Below, in pieces: positions 6,325-11,910 of a stretch of 11,910 nt of DNA. A program made the position numbers and the translations under genes. The notes under the pieces were generated by a model. It had not been told where the DNA came from. It was given only the letters and a program-made list of their open reading frames with translations, and ran no database searches. The number at the start of each line of letters is the position of its first letter. The first letter of the stretch is position 1. Source of the DNA: Gemmatimonadota bacterium (lineage in GTDB: Bacteria > Gemmatimonadota > Gemmatimonadetes > Gemmatimonadales > Gemmatimonadaceae); contig QHUV01000073.1 in assembly GCA_003222065.1 (NCBI GenBank), forward strand, positions 1 to 11,910, read 5' to 3'.

Positions 6325-7650
6325 ATGCCACCAGACCGTAGCTACAGTTTCGCCGAGCGTTTGGAGCGCCTGGGCGTCGTCGCCATTGGGACCGTTTTCG
6401 CGTACCTCGCGTTCGTCGGGTTGTTGTCGATCACGCGAGGCACGCCGCTGCAGACAGTGATCGCCGAAGGCGATCGGAGCGGACCGCCGCCGCCGACCGA
6501 TTCGCTCTTTGCACGAACGATGGAGATGTTCACCGGCACGCACGTAGACGGTGGCAATCGCGTGCAGTCGGTGAATAACGGCAGCGTCTATGACTCGCTG
6601 TGGAAGGATCTGCGATCAGCGAAGCAGACGATCACCGTGCAGATGTACTACTCGCTGCCCGGGAAGGTCGCGGACACGCTCGCCGCGATTCTCAAGGCGC
6701 GGGCGCACGCCAAGGTCCGCGTCCTGCTCCTGCTCGACGCATTTGGCTCGCAGAATCTGAAGCGTGCATGGGCGCAGTCGCTGCGCCGCGCGGGCGTCGA
6801 GGTAGCGTTACTGCGCAAGCTGCGCTGGTATTCCGTGCATAACGCGGCCGATCGTTCGCACGTGCGGGTGGTCGTCGTCGACGGGAGGATCGGTTACACC
6901 GGCGGGTTCGGTCTCGCCGATTACTGGCTTGGCGACGGGTTACACGAAGATCAATGGCGCGAGTCGAACGTGCGGTTTGAGGGTCCAGCGGTGATGCAGC
7001 TCCAGGCGGCCTTTGCATCGGCGTGGGTTGAAGCGACCGGCGAGCTGATTACGGGAGACATCTTTTTCCCAGCACGCGGCTTTCAGCCTATCGCGGATGG
7101 AATGGGCGCTGGTCTTCTCTTTACCGCGCCGACGACCGGCAGCACGCCCGCGGAGCGCTTCCTTGCCCTTAGCATTGCGTCAGCGCACAAGACGCTCTTT
7201 ATCACGAACTCCTACTTCGTTCCCGACGACGACTTTCGGCGACTGCTCAAGAGAGAGGTCAAACGCGGCGTCGACGTTCGTGTTTTGACGGTGAGCTCGA
7301 AGACGGACGTGAAGACCACGTGGTACGCCGGGCGCCACTGGTACGAAGATCTTCTTGCCGGCGGCGTGCGCATTTACGAGTATCAGCCGACGATGATCCA
7401 CTCGAAGACAATTTCTGTGGACGGGCTGTGGTCCAGCGTCGGCTCGATGAACTTCGACAACCGGTCACTGGCCTTCAACAACGAATCCAATCTCGTGGTT
7501 CTCGATAGGCGATTCGGCGCGGCGATGGATTCGACGTTCTTCAACGATCTGCGCTACGCCAAGGAGATCACGCTCGACGAGTTCAGGAAGCGCTCACCAT
7601 GGGAGCGACTGCTCGAGGTCGTGGCCGTGGCATTGTCACGGCTTCTCTGA
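6325..7650 (+). CDS. Cardiolipin synthase-like phospholipase D superfamily protein
   Basis: A 441-residue protein with one N-terminal membrane segment (about 17-36) and two phospholipase D domains, as in bacterial cardiolipin synthases that join phosphatidyl groups in the inner membrane. The second HKD motif is intact: His359, Lys361, Asp366, followed by 'GSMNFDNRSLAFNNESNL'. In the first the lysine is replaced: His179-Val-Arg181-x4-Asp186, followed by 'GRIGYTGGFGLADYWLG'. The histidine and aspartate remain. I recall related proteins with the same H-x-R form, so it may mark a subfamily rather than a damaged enzyme. Typical cardiolipin synthases have two membrane helices and about 480 residues; this one has a single helix and is slightly shorter. 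The start at 6325 gives the membrane segment; no strong ribosome binding site. Divergent from the SDR gene and convergent with the MerR gene across 16 nt. Substrate inferred from family. Confidence 0.85.
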   Translation: MPPDRSYSFAERLERLGVVAIGTVFAYLAFVGLLSITRGTPLQTVIAEGDRSGPPPPTDSLFARTMEMFTGTHVDGGNRVQSVNNGSVYDSLWKDLRSAKQTITVQMYYSLPGKVADTLAAILKARAHAKVRVLLLLDAFGSQNLKRAWAQSLRRAGVEVALLRKLRWYSVHNAADRSHVRVVVVDGRIGYTGGFGLADYWLGDGLHEDQWRESNVRFEGPAVMQLQAAFASAWVEATGELITGDIFFPARGFQPIADGMGAGLLFTAPTTGSTPAERFLALSIASAHKTLFITNSYFVPDDDFRRLLKREVKRGVDVRVLTVSSKTDVKTTWYAGRHWYEDLLAGGVRIYEYQPTMIHSKTISVDGLWSSVGSMNFDNRSLAFNNESNLVVLDRRFGAAMDSTFFNDLRYAKEITLDEFRKRSPWERLLEVVAVALSRLL

Positions 7651-7666
7651 TCAATGCTCGCCCGCG

Positions 7667-8212
7667 CTAGCGGAGCTCCTCGCGACCAAGTGCCGCGCGG
7701 ACCGCTTCGCGCATCGCGACCACCGCTTCATCGCGGGCAGCCGGTGAGTCATCGCGAACATGAATCTCAATTCCTTCGGCAACCGGTACGCGACGCCAAC
7801 TCAGTGGTTGATCGCCGTCCGACTGGGCGACGGCGTCGGCGCGAACGCCGAGCGCGGGCGCCAGCGACGTTGCGACACGCCGCTCGAGCGAATCGCCGGT
7901 CAACTCTCGCAGCTCGCTCTTAATCGATTCGAGAGTCGCGCCCTCGCGCTGCCTGATCTTGATGCCGAGAAGTTGTAAGAAGTGACGATAGTTGTATGTA
8001 GCTGCAGTGCCGGTGCCCTCCGGCCGGTCAAGCAAACCGTTTGCGACATAAAACCGAATCGACCGCGCGCTGGGCGCCACCCGCGCGGACGCATTTGTCG
8101 GACGCATTCCCGTCGCGTCGACGAGAGCCGTGACATGCGCCGCCAGGCCGCGCGCATTCCAAGGCGCGTGGCGGGCGTGGGCTCGGAGCAAGGTGATCGG
8201 CGAGTCAGCCAT
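7667..8212 (-). CDS. MerR-family helix-turn-helix transcriptional regulator
   Basis: A 181-residue protein with a MerR-type DNA-binding region at about 27-101. The signature is SIRFYVANGLLDRPEG (51-66), equivalent to the 'IRyYe..GLL.p.R' segment, followed by 'YNYRHFLQLLGIKIRQREGATLESIKSEL'. The helix-turn-helix before it has a small insertion (TNASARVAPS), and there is an unusual 25-residue N-terminal extension. The C-terminal 80 residues match no effector domain I can name; no cysteine metal-binding motif is visible, so it is unlikely to be a classical metal sensor. Its ATG overlaps the stop of the kinase-like gene as ATGGCTGA (8205-8212), with no separate ribosome binding site, so its translation is presumably coupled to the kinase-like gene and its activity may depend on that protein. 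The target genes are unknown. Confidence 0.82.
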   Translation of the reverse strand: MADSPITLLRAHARHAPWNARGLAAHVTALVDATGMRPTNASARVAPSARSIRFYVANGLLDRPEGTGTAATYNYRHFLQLLGIKIRQREGATLESIKSELRELTGDSLERRVATSLAPALGVRADAVAQSDGDQPLSWRRVPVAEGIEIHVRDDSPAARDEAVVAMREAVRAALGREELR

Positions 8213-9164
8213 GCTCGTTGGCGACTAGGCTGGATTCCAACTTGTGTCGAGGAAGTGTGATGGTGACCGTCGTGCCGTTGTCGGCAACGCTATCGAGAGC
8301 AATGCTGCCGCCGTGATCGGCGACGATGCGCTGGCATAGGGCGAGGCCGACGCCCGAGGCGCCCGGCTTGGTCGAATAGAACAATTCGAATATTCGTGGA
8401 AGGTTTTCAGGCAAGATTGTATGCCAAATCGTGTCCGGATCCGCCGCGCTTACCCGCGTCGGAGCAGGGCGGCCGTATTCCAGCAAGGAGCTCACGATTG
8501 CGTTCAGGCGCTCGACCTCGCGAAGAATTCGACCGACGTTCTTCTCGATCACTGGATCGTCGCGCACTCGAAAGCGGAGAAGTTGCGCGGCGGAAGAGAT
8601 GCCAAAGAGTGGGTTCCGGAGCTCGCGCGCGATTCCGGCAGAGACTTCACCGATGGCCTCCAACCGTCGTCGCTGACCGAGACGGCTCACGGCTTCGGCA
8701 CGCTCGATAGCCGACGCTGCCTGTGCGGCGATGCTGGCAATGAGCGCTTCGAGCTCGTGGAGACGATCCAACGAGTCCGGACTACTCGTGACAAATGTGA
8801 TGGCGCCGCTCACATCGCCACTGAACATCGGAACGGTGATTTCCTTGCCGTGCGGGAGGTCGCGAACGACGGGCGCGCCGTCACTCAGCGCACGCTCCCA
8901 TTGCGGGCGGAGCGCGTCGGCTAGCACACCGGGCTCCTCTTCGAATCCGATCTCCTGTCTGAGTTGGAAGTCGCCGAGATCCGCGTCGCGGACAGCTATT
9001 GCAATCGCGTCGCAGACGGCGACGCGGCGGACTTGTTGCGCAACCTCGTGCAACGCCCGCTCGAGAGAGATCGTCGGCGCGAGAGCTATCGCGGCATCGA
9101 GTACCTGTCGATCAAGGCTGACAGGTGGTCCGCCTACGTCCGATTGGATTGAAGGCGCGCTCAT
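8205..9164 (-). CDS. GAF-domain histidine-kinase-like protein, apparently catalytically degenerate
   Basis: A 319-residue soluble protein with the layout GAF (about 18-155), HisKA dimerisation region (about 165-230) and a remnant of an HATPase_c domain (about 253-306). The H-box reads SAGIARELRNPL: Arg180 stands where the phospho-acceptor histidine normally is (codon CGC at 8625-8627; CAC would be one transition away). After 'LLEYGRPAPTRVSAADPDTIW' the sequence jumps to 'LPENLPRIFELFYSTK', so the N box and the DxGxG (G1) box are absent, roughly 75 residues short of the family norm. The F-box, 'GASGVGLAL' (G2) and the final 'GTTVTITLP' remain. The frame is intact with no internal stop. ATP binding and autophosphorylation are therefore not expected; it could be a ligand-sensing scaffold or an early pseudogene. 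No transmembrane segment. It overlaps the MerR gene by 8 nt. No response regulator gene is nearby. Confidence 0.85.
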   Translation of the reverse strand: MSAPSIQSDVGGPPVSLDRQVLDAAIALAPTISLERALHEVAQQVRRVAVCDAIAIAVRDADLGDFQLRQEIGFEEEPGVLADALRPQWERALSDGAPVVRDLPHGKEITVPMFSGDVSGAITFVTSSPDSLDRLHELEALIASIAAQAASAIERAEAVSRLGQRRRLEAIGEVSAGIARELRNPLFGISSAAQLLRFRVRDDPVIEKNVGRILREVERLNAIVSSLLEYGRPAPTRVSAADPDTIWHTILPENLPRIFELFYSTKPGASGVGLALCQRIVADHGGSIALDSVADNGTTVTITLPRHKLESSLVANEHG

Positions 9165-9171
9165 GATTTGG

Positions 9172-9200
9172 ATATTACGAGCGGCGATTTCGAAGCGAAA
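9172..9200 (-). promoter_or_regulatory. Possible promoter for the kinase-like/MerR pair, near-leaderless
   Basis: TAATAT on the minus strand (plus 9172-9177) could be a -10 box; 17 nt upstream is TTTCGC (9195-9200), a poor -35. Transcription would begin at or next to the ATG at 9164, which has no ribosome binding site, fitting a leaderless mRNA. The upstream terminator hairpin supports a separate transcription unit here. Weak sequence match. Confidence 0.3.
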
Positions 9201-9229
9201 CGGCGGAACGCGCTCCGCGGTCCGCCGTT
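9199..9229 (-). terminator. Hairpin terminator after the histone-like gene
   Basis: AACGGCGGA (9199-9207) pairs perfectly with TCCGCCGTT (9221-9229). After one A/G mismatch, an inner stem CGCG/CGCG (9209-9212 with 9216-9219) closes on a three-base loop CTC. On the minus strand the stem is followed by TTTCGCTT, a modest U-rich tail. It lies 22 nt past the histone-like stop and 34 nt before the kinase-like start, so it separates two transcription units. Confidence 0.65.
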
Positions 9230-9251
9230 CGGGACAATATCTATTTGAAGG

Positions 9252-9515
9252 CTAGCGACGTCCGCGCTTCCGAGCGCCGCCCTTGCGACCGCCACGTTTC
9301 TTGGCGCCACCGCGCTTCTTCGCGCCACCCCGTTTTGCAGCTGCGCGCTTCTTGGCGCCGCCCCGCTTCGCAGAGCCTTTTTTTGCCGCGCGCTTTTTCG
9401 CCCCGCCCTTCTTAGCGCCGGCCTTCTTGGCTCCGCTCTTTCTCGCACTGGCCTTCTTCGCGCCGCCGCGCTTCTTCGCGCCACCGGACTTCTTGGCGCC
9501 ACCACTTGCTTTCGC
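9252..9515 (-). repeat. Degenerate short tandem repeats encoding Gly-Ala-Lys-Lys units
   Basis: The 3' part of the histone-like gene consists of imperfect 12-18 nt repeats, seen on the plus strand as recurring 'cgccaccgcgcttctt'-like blocks. They encode Gly-Gly-Ala-Lys-Lys(-Arg) repeats. Such tracts are prone to copy-number change by slippage while keeping frame, so the tail length is likely to vary among strains. Confidence 0.75.
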
Positions 9516-9902
9516 GCCGCCAGAAGTGCCGCCACTGCCGCCGCTCATTCCGCCAGACGCTGCTCCACCACTCGAGCCGCCGCCGAAGCTGCTGCTACCG
9601 GCGCCGCCCGTGCCACCCGTCGACGCACGTCCGCCACGACCACCGGCAGGGAAGACATCGACTTCCTCGTCTTCCTCTTCGGTGAGCGTGCCCTCCTCCT
9701 CCTCGTCATCGTCGTCGTCGTCGGTGCTGTCCCAGAGATCATCGCTCCCGCGAGTCCCCGACCAGCCGGTCTCCTCGTCTTCGTCGTCGTCGTAATTGCT
9801 GCCACCACCTGCACCGCCACCACCGCCGTAACCGAGATCATCCGCGTCGTCGTCGCGATCCGAGAACCGAAACTCCTCGTGCAACTCGTCACCCCGCGGC
9901 AT
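9252..9902 (-). CDS. Polyampholyte histone-H1-like protein: acidic N-terminus, basic repeat tail
   Basis: A 216-residue low-complexity protein in three blocks. Residues 1-83 are strongly acidic, with runs DDDEDEE (38-44), DDDDDDEEEE (61-70) and EEEDEE (75-80). Residues 86-129 are a Gly/Ser/Thr-rich linker. Residues 130-216 are a basic tail of repeated Gly-Gly-Ala-Lys-Lys(-Arg) units with no acidic residue after Asp82. The tail resembles bacterial H1-like proteins (AlgP, Hc1/Hc2 type) that bind DNA non-specifically, so a nucleoid or RNA/DNA-compaction role is inferred; the acidic block may shield the tail or recruit partners. The ATG at 9902 is chosen over the frame's earlier ATG at 9998 because AGGAGG sits 5 nt upstream, the best ribosome binding site in the window. 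The opposite strand has a long proline-rich open frame, a composition artefact. A hairpin terminator follows. Confidence 0.8.
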   Translation of the reverse strand: MPRGDELHEEFRFSDRDDDADDLGYGGGGGAGGGSNYDDDEDEETGWSGTRGSDDLWDSTDDDDDDEEEEGTLTEEEDEEVDVFPAGGRGGRASTGGTGGAGSSSFGGGSSGGAASGGMSGGSGGTSGGAKASGGAKKSGGAKKRGGAKKASARKSGAKKAGAKKGGAKKRAAKKGSAKRGGAKKRAAAKRGGAKKRGGAKKRGGRKGGARKRGRR

Positions 9903-9946
9903 GCGCGCCTCCTGAGGGAAGTTGTGATTCCAAGTGATGCGTGCGA

Positions 9947-9955
9947 ATCCTAGCA
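9947..9955 (-). promoter_or_regulatory. Possible extended -10 promoter element of the histone-like gene
   Basis: On the minus strand TGCTAGGAT reads as an extended -10 (TGn followed by TAGGAT, four of six matches), which would start transcription about 38 nt before the ATG at 9902. No -35 match was found, as is acceptable for extended -10 promoters. It competes with the candidate at 10070-10098. Confidence 0.25.
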
Positions 9956-10069
9956 ATCCAGCGTCGCGTCTGTGGCGCACGTCGTATGCCGACCCCACGC
10001 GCGTGCAGCATCGCCCATGCGTTCGATCATCGCACGCATCGACGCGCGCACCACCATTGGCGCAACACC

Positions 10070-10098
10070 CTAGTACAATGCCATGGCGATTCCGTCAA
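10070..10098 (-). promoter_or_regulatory. Possible distal promoter upstream of the histone-like gene
   Basis: Minus-strand TTGACG (plus 10093-10098, five of six consensus) is followed after exactly 17 nt by TACTAG (10070-10075, three of six). If used, it would give a leader of about 160 nt. The palindromes at 10112-10137 lie just upstream of the -35, a position typical for an activator site. Confidence 0.3.
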
Positions 10099-10111
10099 GG
10101 CGCGGTGCACT

Positions 10112-10137
10112 TGACGTCAGCACGTTTCGCAAACGTG
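10112..10137. promoter_or_regulatory. Two adjacent palindromes, possible regulator binding sites
   Basis: TGACGTCA (10112-10119) is a perfect 8-bp palindrome. One base later, CACGTTTCGCAAACGTG (10121-10137) has perfect 7-bp inverted arms around a 3-nt centre. The second is also a short hairpin in RNA, but no T-run follows it on either strand, so a protein-binding site is more likely than a terminator. The binding protein is unknown. Confidence 0.4.
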
Positions 10138-10209
10138 GCTGCATGTTAGTCAGGCGGCGCCGCGCCGTGTAACGATTCGTGAACGCAGATTGGTTATTTC
10201 GCGGCGAAC

Positions 10210-11910
10210 TCAATCACCCGCAGGCTCGGGAACAGGCGCGACACCGACGTCGTGTCGCTCCACGGCTGTCCTGCGTCGTGTCACGAGCGCGGCCACATCA
10301 TCGAGCATCGTGTAAACAACGGGAACGACGAACAGCGTCAGCAGGGTTGAAGTAATCAGTCCGCCAATCACCGCGCGGGCCATCGGCGCTCGCTGCTCCG
10401 CGCCGGCGCCGAGTGCCAGCGCGAGTGGAATCATGCCGAAGATCATGGCAACGGTCGTCATGATGATCGGCCGAAGGCGGATGCGGCCGGCTGTCAGAAG
10501 TGCTTCGGCACGCGCGGCTCCGCCTTCACGCTGCTGGTTCGCGAAGTCGACGAGCAGAATTCCGTTCTTCGTCACGAGACCCATGAGCATGATGATGCCG
10601 ATCATGGTCATCACGTTGATGTTGTCACGCGTGATCAGCAGCGCGACGGTGACGCCAATGAAGCTCAGCGGGAGGGCGAGCATAATCGCCAGTGGCTGTA
10701 CAAACGACCCGAAGAGCGACGCCAGGATTAGATAGATGAAGACCACGGCGAGCAGCATCGCCTCGAGCACATAACCCTTCGTCTCCTCGAGATTCTGGAC
10801 GTCGCCGCCGAACACAAAGTGATAACCTGGCGGCAGGCCCACCTTGTCGATCTCGTGGCGCACGTCGTTCGCGACATCGCCCGTCGCGTAGCCGGGAAGG
10901 ACGTTGGCGTTGATCGAAACCTGTTGCTCGAGATTACGGCGATTGATTTGCTGCGGGCCTACGCCAGCCTGAACCTGCGCCACCTGGGCGAGAGGGATCA
11001 TCGGTCGCTGGCCACTTCTCGGGTCGATCGAGCTACTCGGCACGACGATCTGTGCCACGTCGGCGGCCGAGGTGCGCATCGAGTCCGGATACACGACAAT
11101 CACGTCGTGCTCGAAACCCTGTGGATCCTCCCATCGCGTCGCTCGTTGGCCGGAGAAAAGCGGCGCGAGGGTATTGCCGATGGTCGTGATTCCGAGACCA
11201 GCGCGCCATGCCTCCTGTCGATCGACGCGCACGTCGAGCTCGGGAATGTCTCCTTCGTCGCTCGAGTTGGGCTCCGCCACACCCGGCACGCTCTTCACTG
11301 CATCCAACACCCTCGCTGCTGCGAGCTTGAGACGAGAAACCTCCGGTCCCTGAACGTTGATCTGGATCGGCGAACCGCGCCCTCCGAAGATCGACGTTTG
11401 GTTAGCGCGCACCGATGGCTGCGTACCAGGAATCCGGCGAAGCTGAGAGCGCAGGTCGTTCTGCAGATCGAAGACCGATCGCTTCCGCTTTGAGCGCGGC
11501 AGGAGCTTTACGAAGATGCTCCCGTTGTTCGGCGTGCCGCGGAAACCACCCCCGACAGACAAGTACGTGTAATCGACCTCGGGCTGCTTCTTCAGGAAGG
11601 CGACGATCTCTCTTCCCTTGCCGAGCGTGTAGCCAAGCGTCGATCCGGGGGCGGTCCTGTAACCGACGTTCAGTTCGCCCTGATCCGCATCCGGCATCCA
11701 TGTGAAGCCGAGCTTCGGAACGAGCAAGAACGCGCCGACCACCGAAGCTATCGCGATGGCGCTCACCACCAGTCGATGATCCAACGCCCACCGTAGCCAT
11801 TGGGGATAGTGATCCGCGACTCGCTCGAACCAGTCGTTGAAGGCAAACGCCACGCGCCGGATCGGATTCACCTTGCCGCGCTGATCCGGAGCGAGGGCGC
11901 CATGTTCGAC
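10210..11910 (-). CDS. RND efflux transporter (AcrB/HAE1-like), C-terminal half; 5' end outside window
   Basis: The frame is open to the right edge; 566 residues are visible and about the first half of a roughly 1000-residue inner-membrane pump lies outside. The apparent GTG start at 11871 is internal. Numbering from the edge, the fragment contains TM7 (about 47-64) followed by 'FTWMPDADQGEL', the second periplasmic porter/docking region, and TM8-TM12 (about 380-535). Proton-relay residues corresponding to AcrB Lys940 and Arg971 are present as Lys448 in 'LVTKNGILLVDFA' and Arg478 in 'RIRLRPIIMTT'; the TM4 aspartates are outside the window. RND pumps of this family export drugs, dyes or other hydrophobic compounds through a periplasmic adaptor and outer membrane channel; which substrate cannot be told. 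The sequence is intact, ending in a short polar cytoplasmic tail. Family placement is secure; the exact subgroup is not. Confidence 0.93.
   Translation of the reverse strand, partial: VEHGALAPDQRGKVNPIRRVAFAFNDWFERVADHYPQWLRWALDHRLVVSAIAIASVVGAFLLVPKLGFTWMPDADQGELNVGYRTAPGSTLGYTLGKGREIVAFLKKQPEVDYTYLSVGGGFRGTPNNGSIFVKLLPRSKRKRSVFDLQNDLRSQLRRIPGTQPSVRANQTSIFGGRGSPIQINVQGPEVSRLKLAAARVLDAVKSVPGVAEPNSSDEGDIPELDVRVDRQEAWRAGLGITTIGNTLAPLFSGQRATRWEDPQGFEHDVIVVYPDSMRTSAADVAQIVVPSSSIDPRSGQRPMIPLAQVAQVQAGVGPQQINRRNLEQQVSINANVLPGYATGDVANDVRHEIDKVGLPPGYHFVFGGDVQNLEETKGYVLEAMLLAVVFIYLILASLFGSFVQPLAIMLALPLSFIGVTVALLITRDNINVMTMIGIIMLMGLVTKNGILLVDFANQQREGGAARAEALLTAGRIRLRPIIMTTVAMIFGMIPLALALGAGAEQRAPMARAVIGGLITSTLLTLFVVPVVYTMLDDVAALVTRRRTAVERHDVGVAPVPEPAGD

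Larger units (their letters stand above)
9903..10209. other. Intergenic region between the RND pump and the histone-like gene
   Basis: A 307-bp stretch with no convincing gene. It holds the ribosome binding site of the histone-like gene, two promoter-like sequences on the minus strand, and two adjacent perfect palindromes (listed separately). A GC-rich self-complementary patch around 10153-10165 lies after the RND stop, but no T-run follows it on the minus strand, so I do not call a terminator. Open frames here are short and lack protein-like composition. Confidence 0.7.

Noticed and set aside
6295..6543. N-terminal extension of the SDR to an upstream ATG at 6543
   Set aside because: The extra 83 residues have no SDR similarity and would overlap the membrane segment region of the divergent phospholipase D-like gene.
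9283..9795. Long plus-strand open frame encoding a Pro/Phe/Ala/Ser-rich protein
   Set aside because: It is exactly antisense to the repeat-rich histone-like gene; its composition is the mirror of the Lys/Gly/Ala and Asp/Glu codons. The minus-strand frame has a strong ribosome binding site and sensible domain layout.
10121..10137. Hairpin as a terminator for the RND gene
   Set aside because: Only a 7-bp stem, no T-run on either strand, and it is about 75 nt past the stop; a protein-binding palindrome is more likely.
11869..11871. GTG at 11871 as start of a half-size RND protein
   Set aside because: The frame continues upstream to the window edge with RND-like linker sequence before TM7, so this is an internal codon of a full-length pump.

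Overview
The window is G+C-rich bacterial chromosomal DNA that is densely packed with genes. The protein set (C-terminal processing protease, TolB-like propeller lipoprotein, chromosomal RepA-like protein, GAF histidine-kinase-like protein coupled to a MerR regulator, lysine-rich histone-like protein, RND pump) and the style of the proteins suggest a soil-type Gemmatimonadota member. That assignment is inference from recollection and composition; there is no rRNA gene in the window. No tRNA, CRISPR array, insertion sequence or phage gene was seen.

Layout. Plus strand, 2-1498: the 3' end of an aldo/keto reductase gene, then 24 nt later and in the same frame a metallo-beta-lactamase-fold hydrolase of the NAPE-PLD/UlaG-like type. 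Minus strand, 6294 down to 1539: a co-directional run of short-chain dehydrogenase, plasmid-type replication initiator (RepA/RPA-like), a small basic protein of 64 residues, an S41 C-terminal processing protease, and a TolB-like propeller lipoprotein, with gaps of 23-60 nt. A good sigma70-type promoter lies in front of the protease, so the last two genes can be transcribed on their own. Plus strand, 6325-7650: a membrane-anchored cardiolipin synthase/phospholipase D-like protein, diverging from the dehydrogenase across only 30 bp that hold an inverted repeat.

Minus strand, 9164 down to 7667: a GAF-domain histidine-kinase-like protein overlapping a MerR-family regulator by 8 nt (ATGGCTGA). The kinase has lost its phospho-acceptor histidine (Arg180) and, apparently by an in-frame deletion, the N and G1 boxes of the ATP-binding domain. 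Minus strand, 9902 down to 9252: a polyampholyte protein with an acidic N-terminal third, a Gly/Ser linker and a histone-H1-like Lys/Arg/Ala/Gly tail, followed by a strong hairpin terminator. Then a 307-bp intergenic stretch with perfect palindromes and promoter-like sequences, and finally the C-terminal half of an RND efflux transporter entering from the right edge.

The two observations most worth following up are the apparently non-catalytic histidine kinase translationally coupled to a MerR regulator, and the bipolar acidic/basic nucleoid-type protein. Neither proves a new system. The rest is fairly ordinary accessory and house-keeping content.
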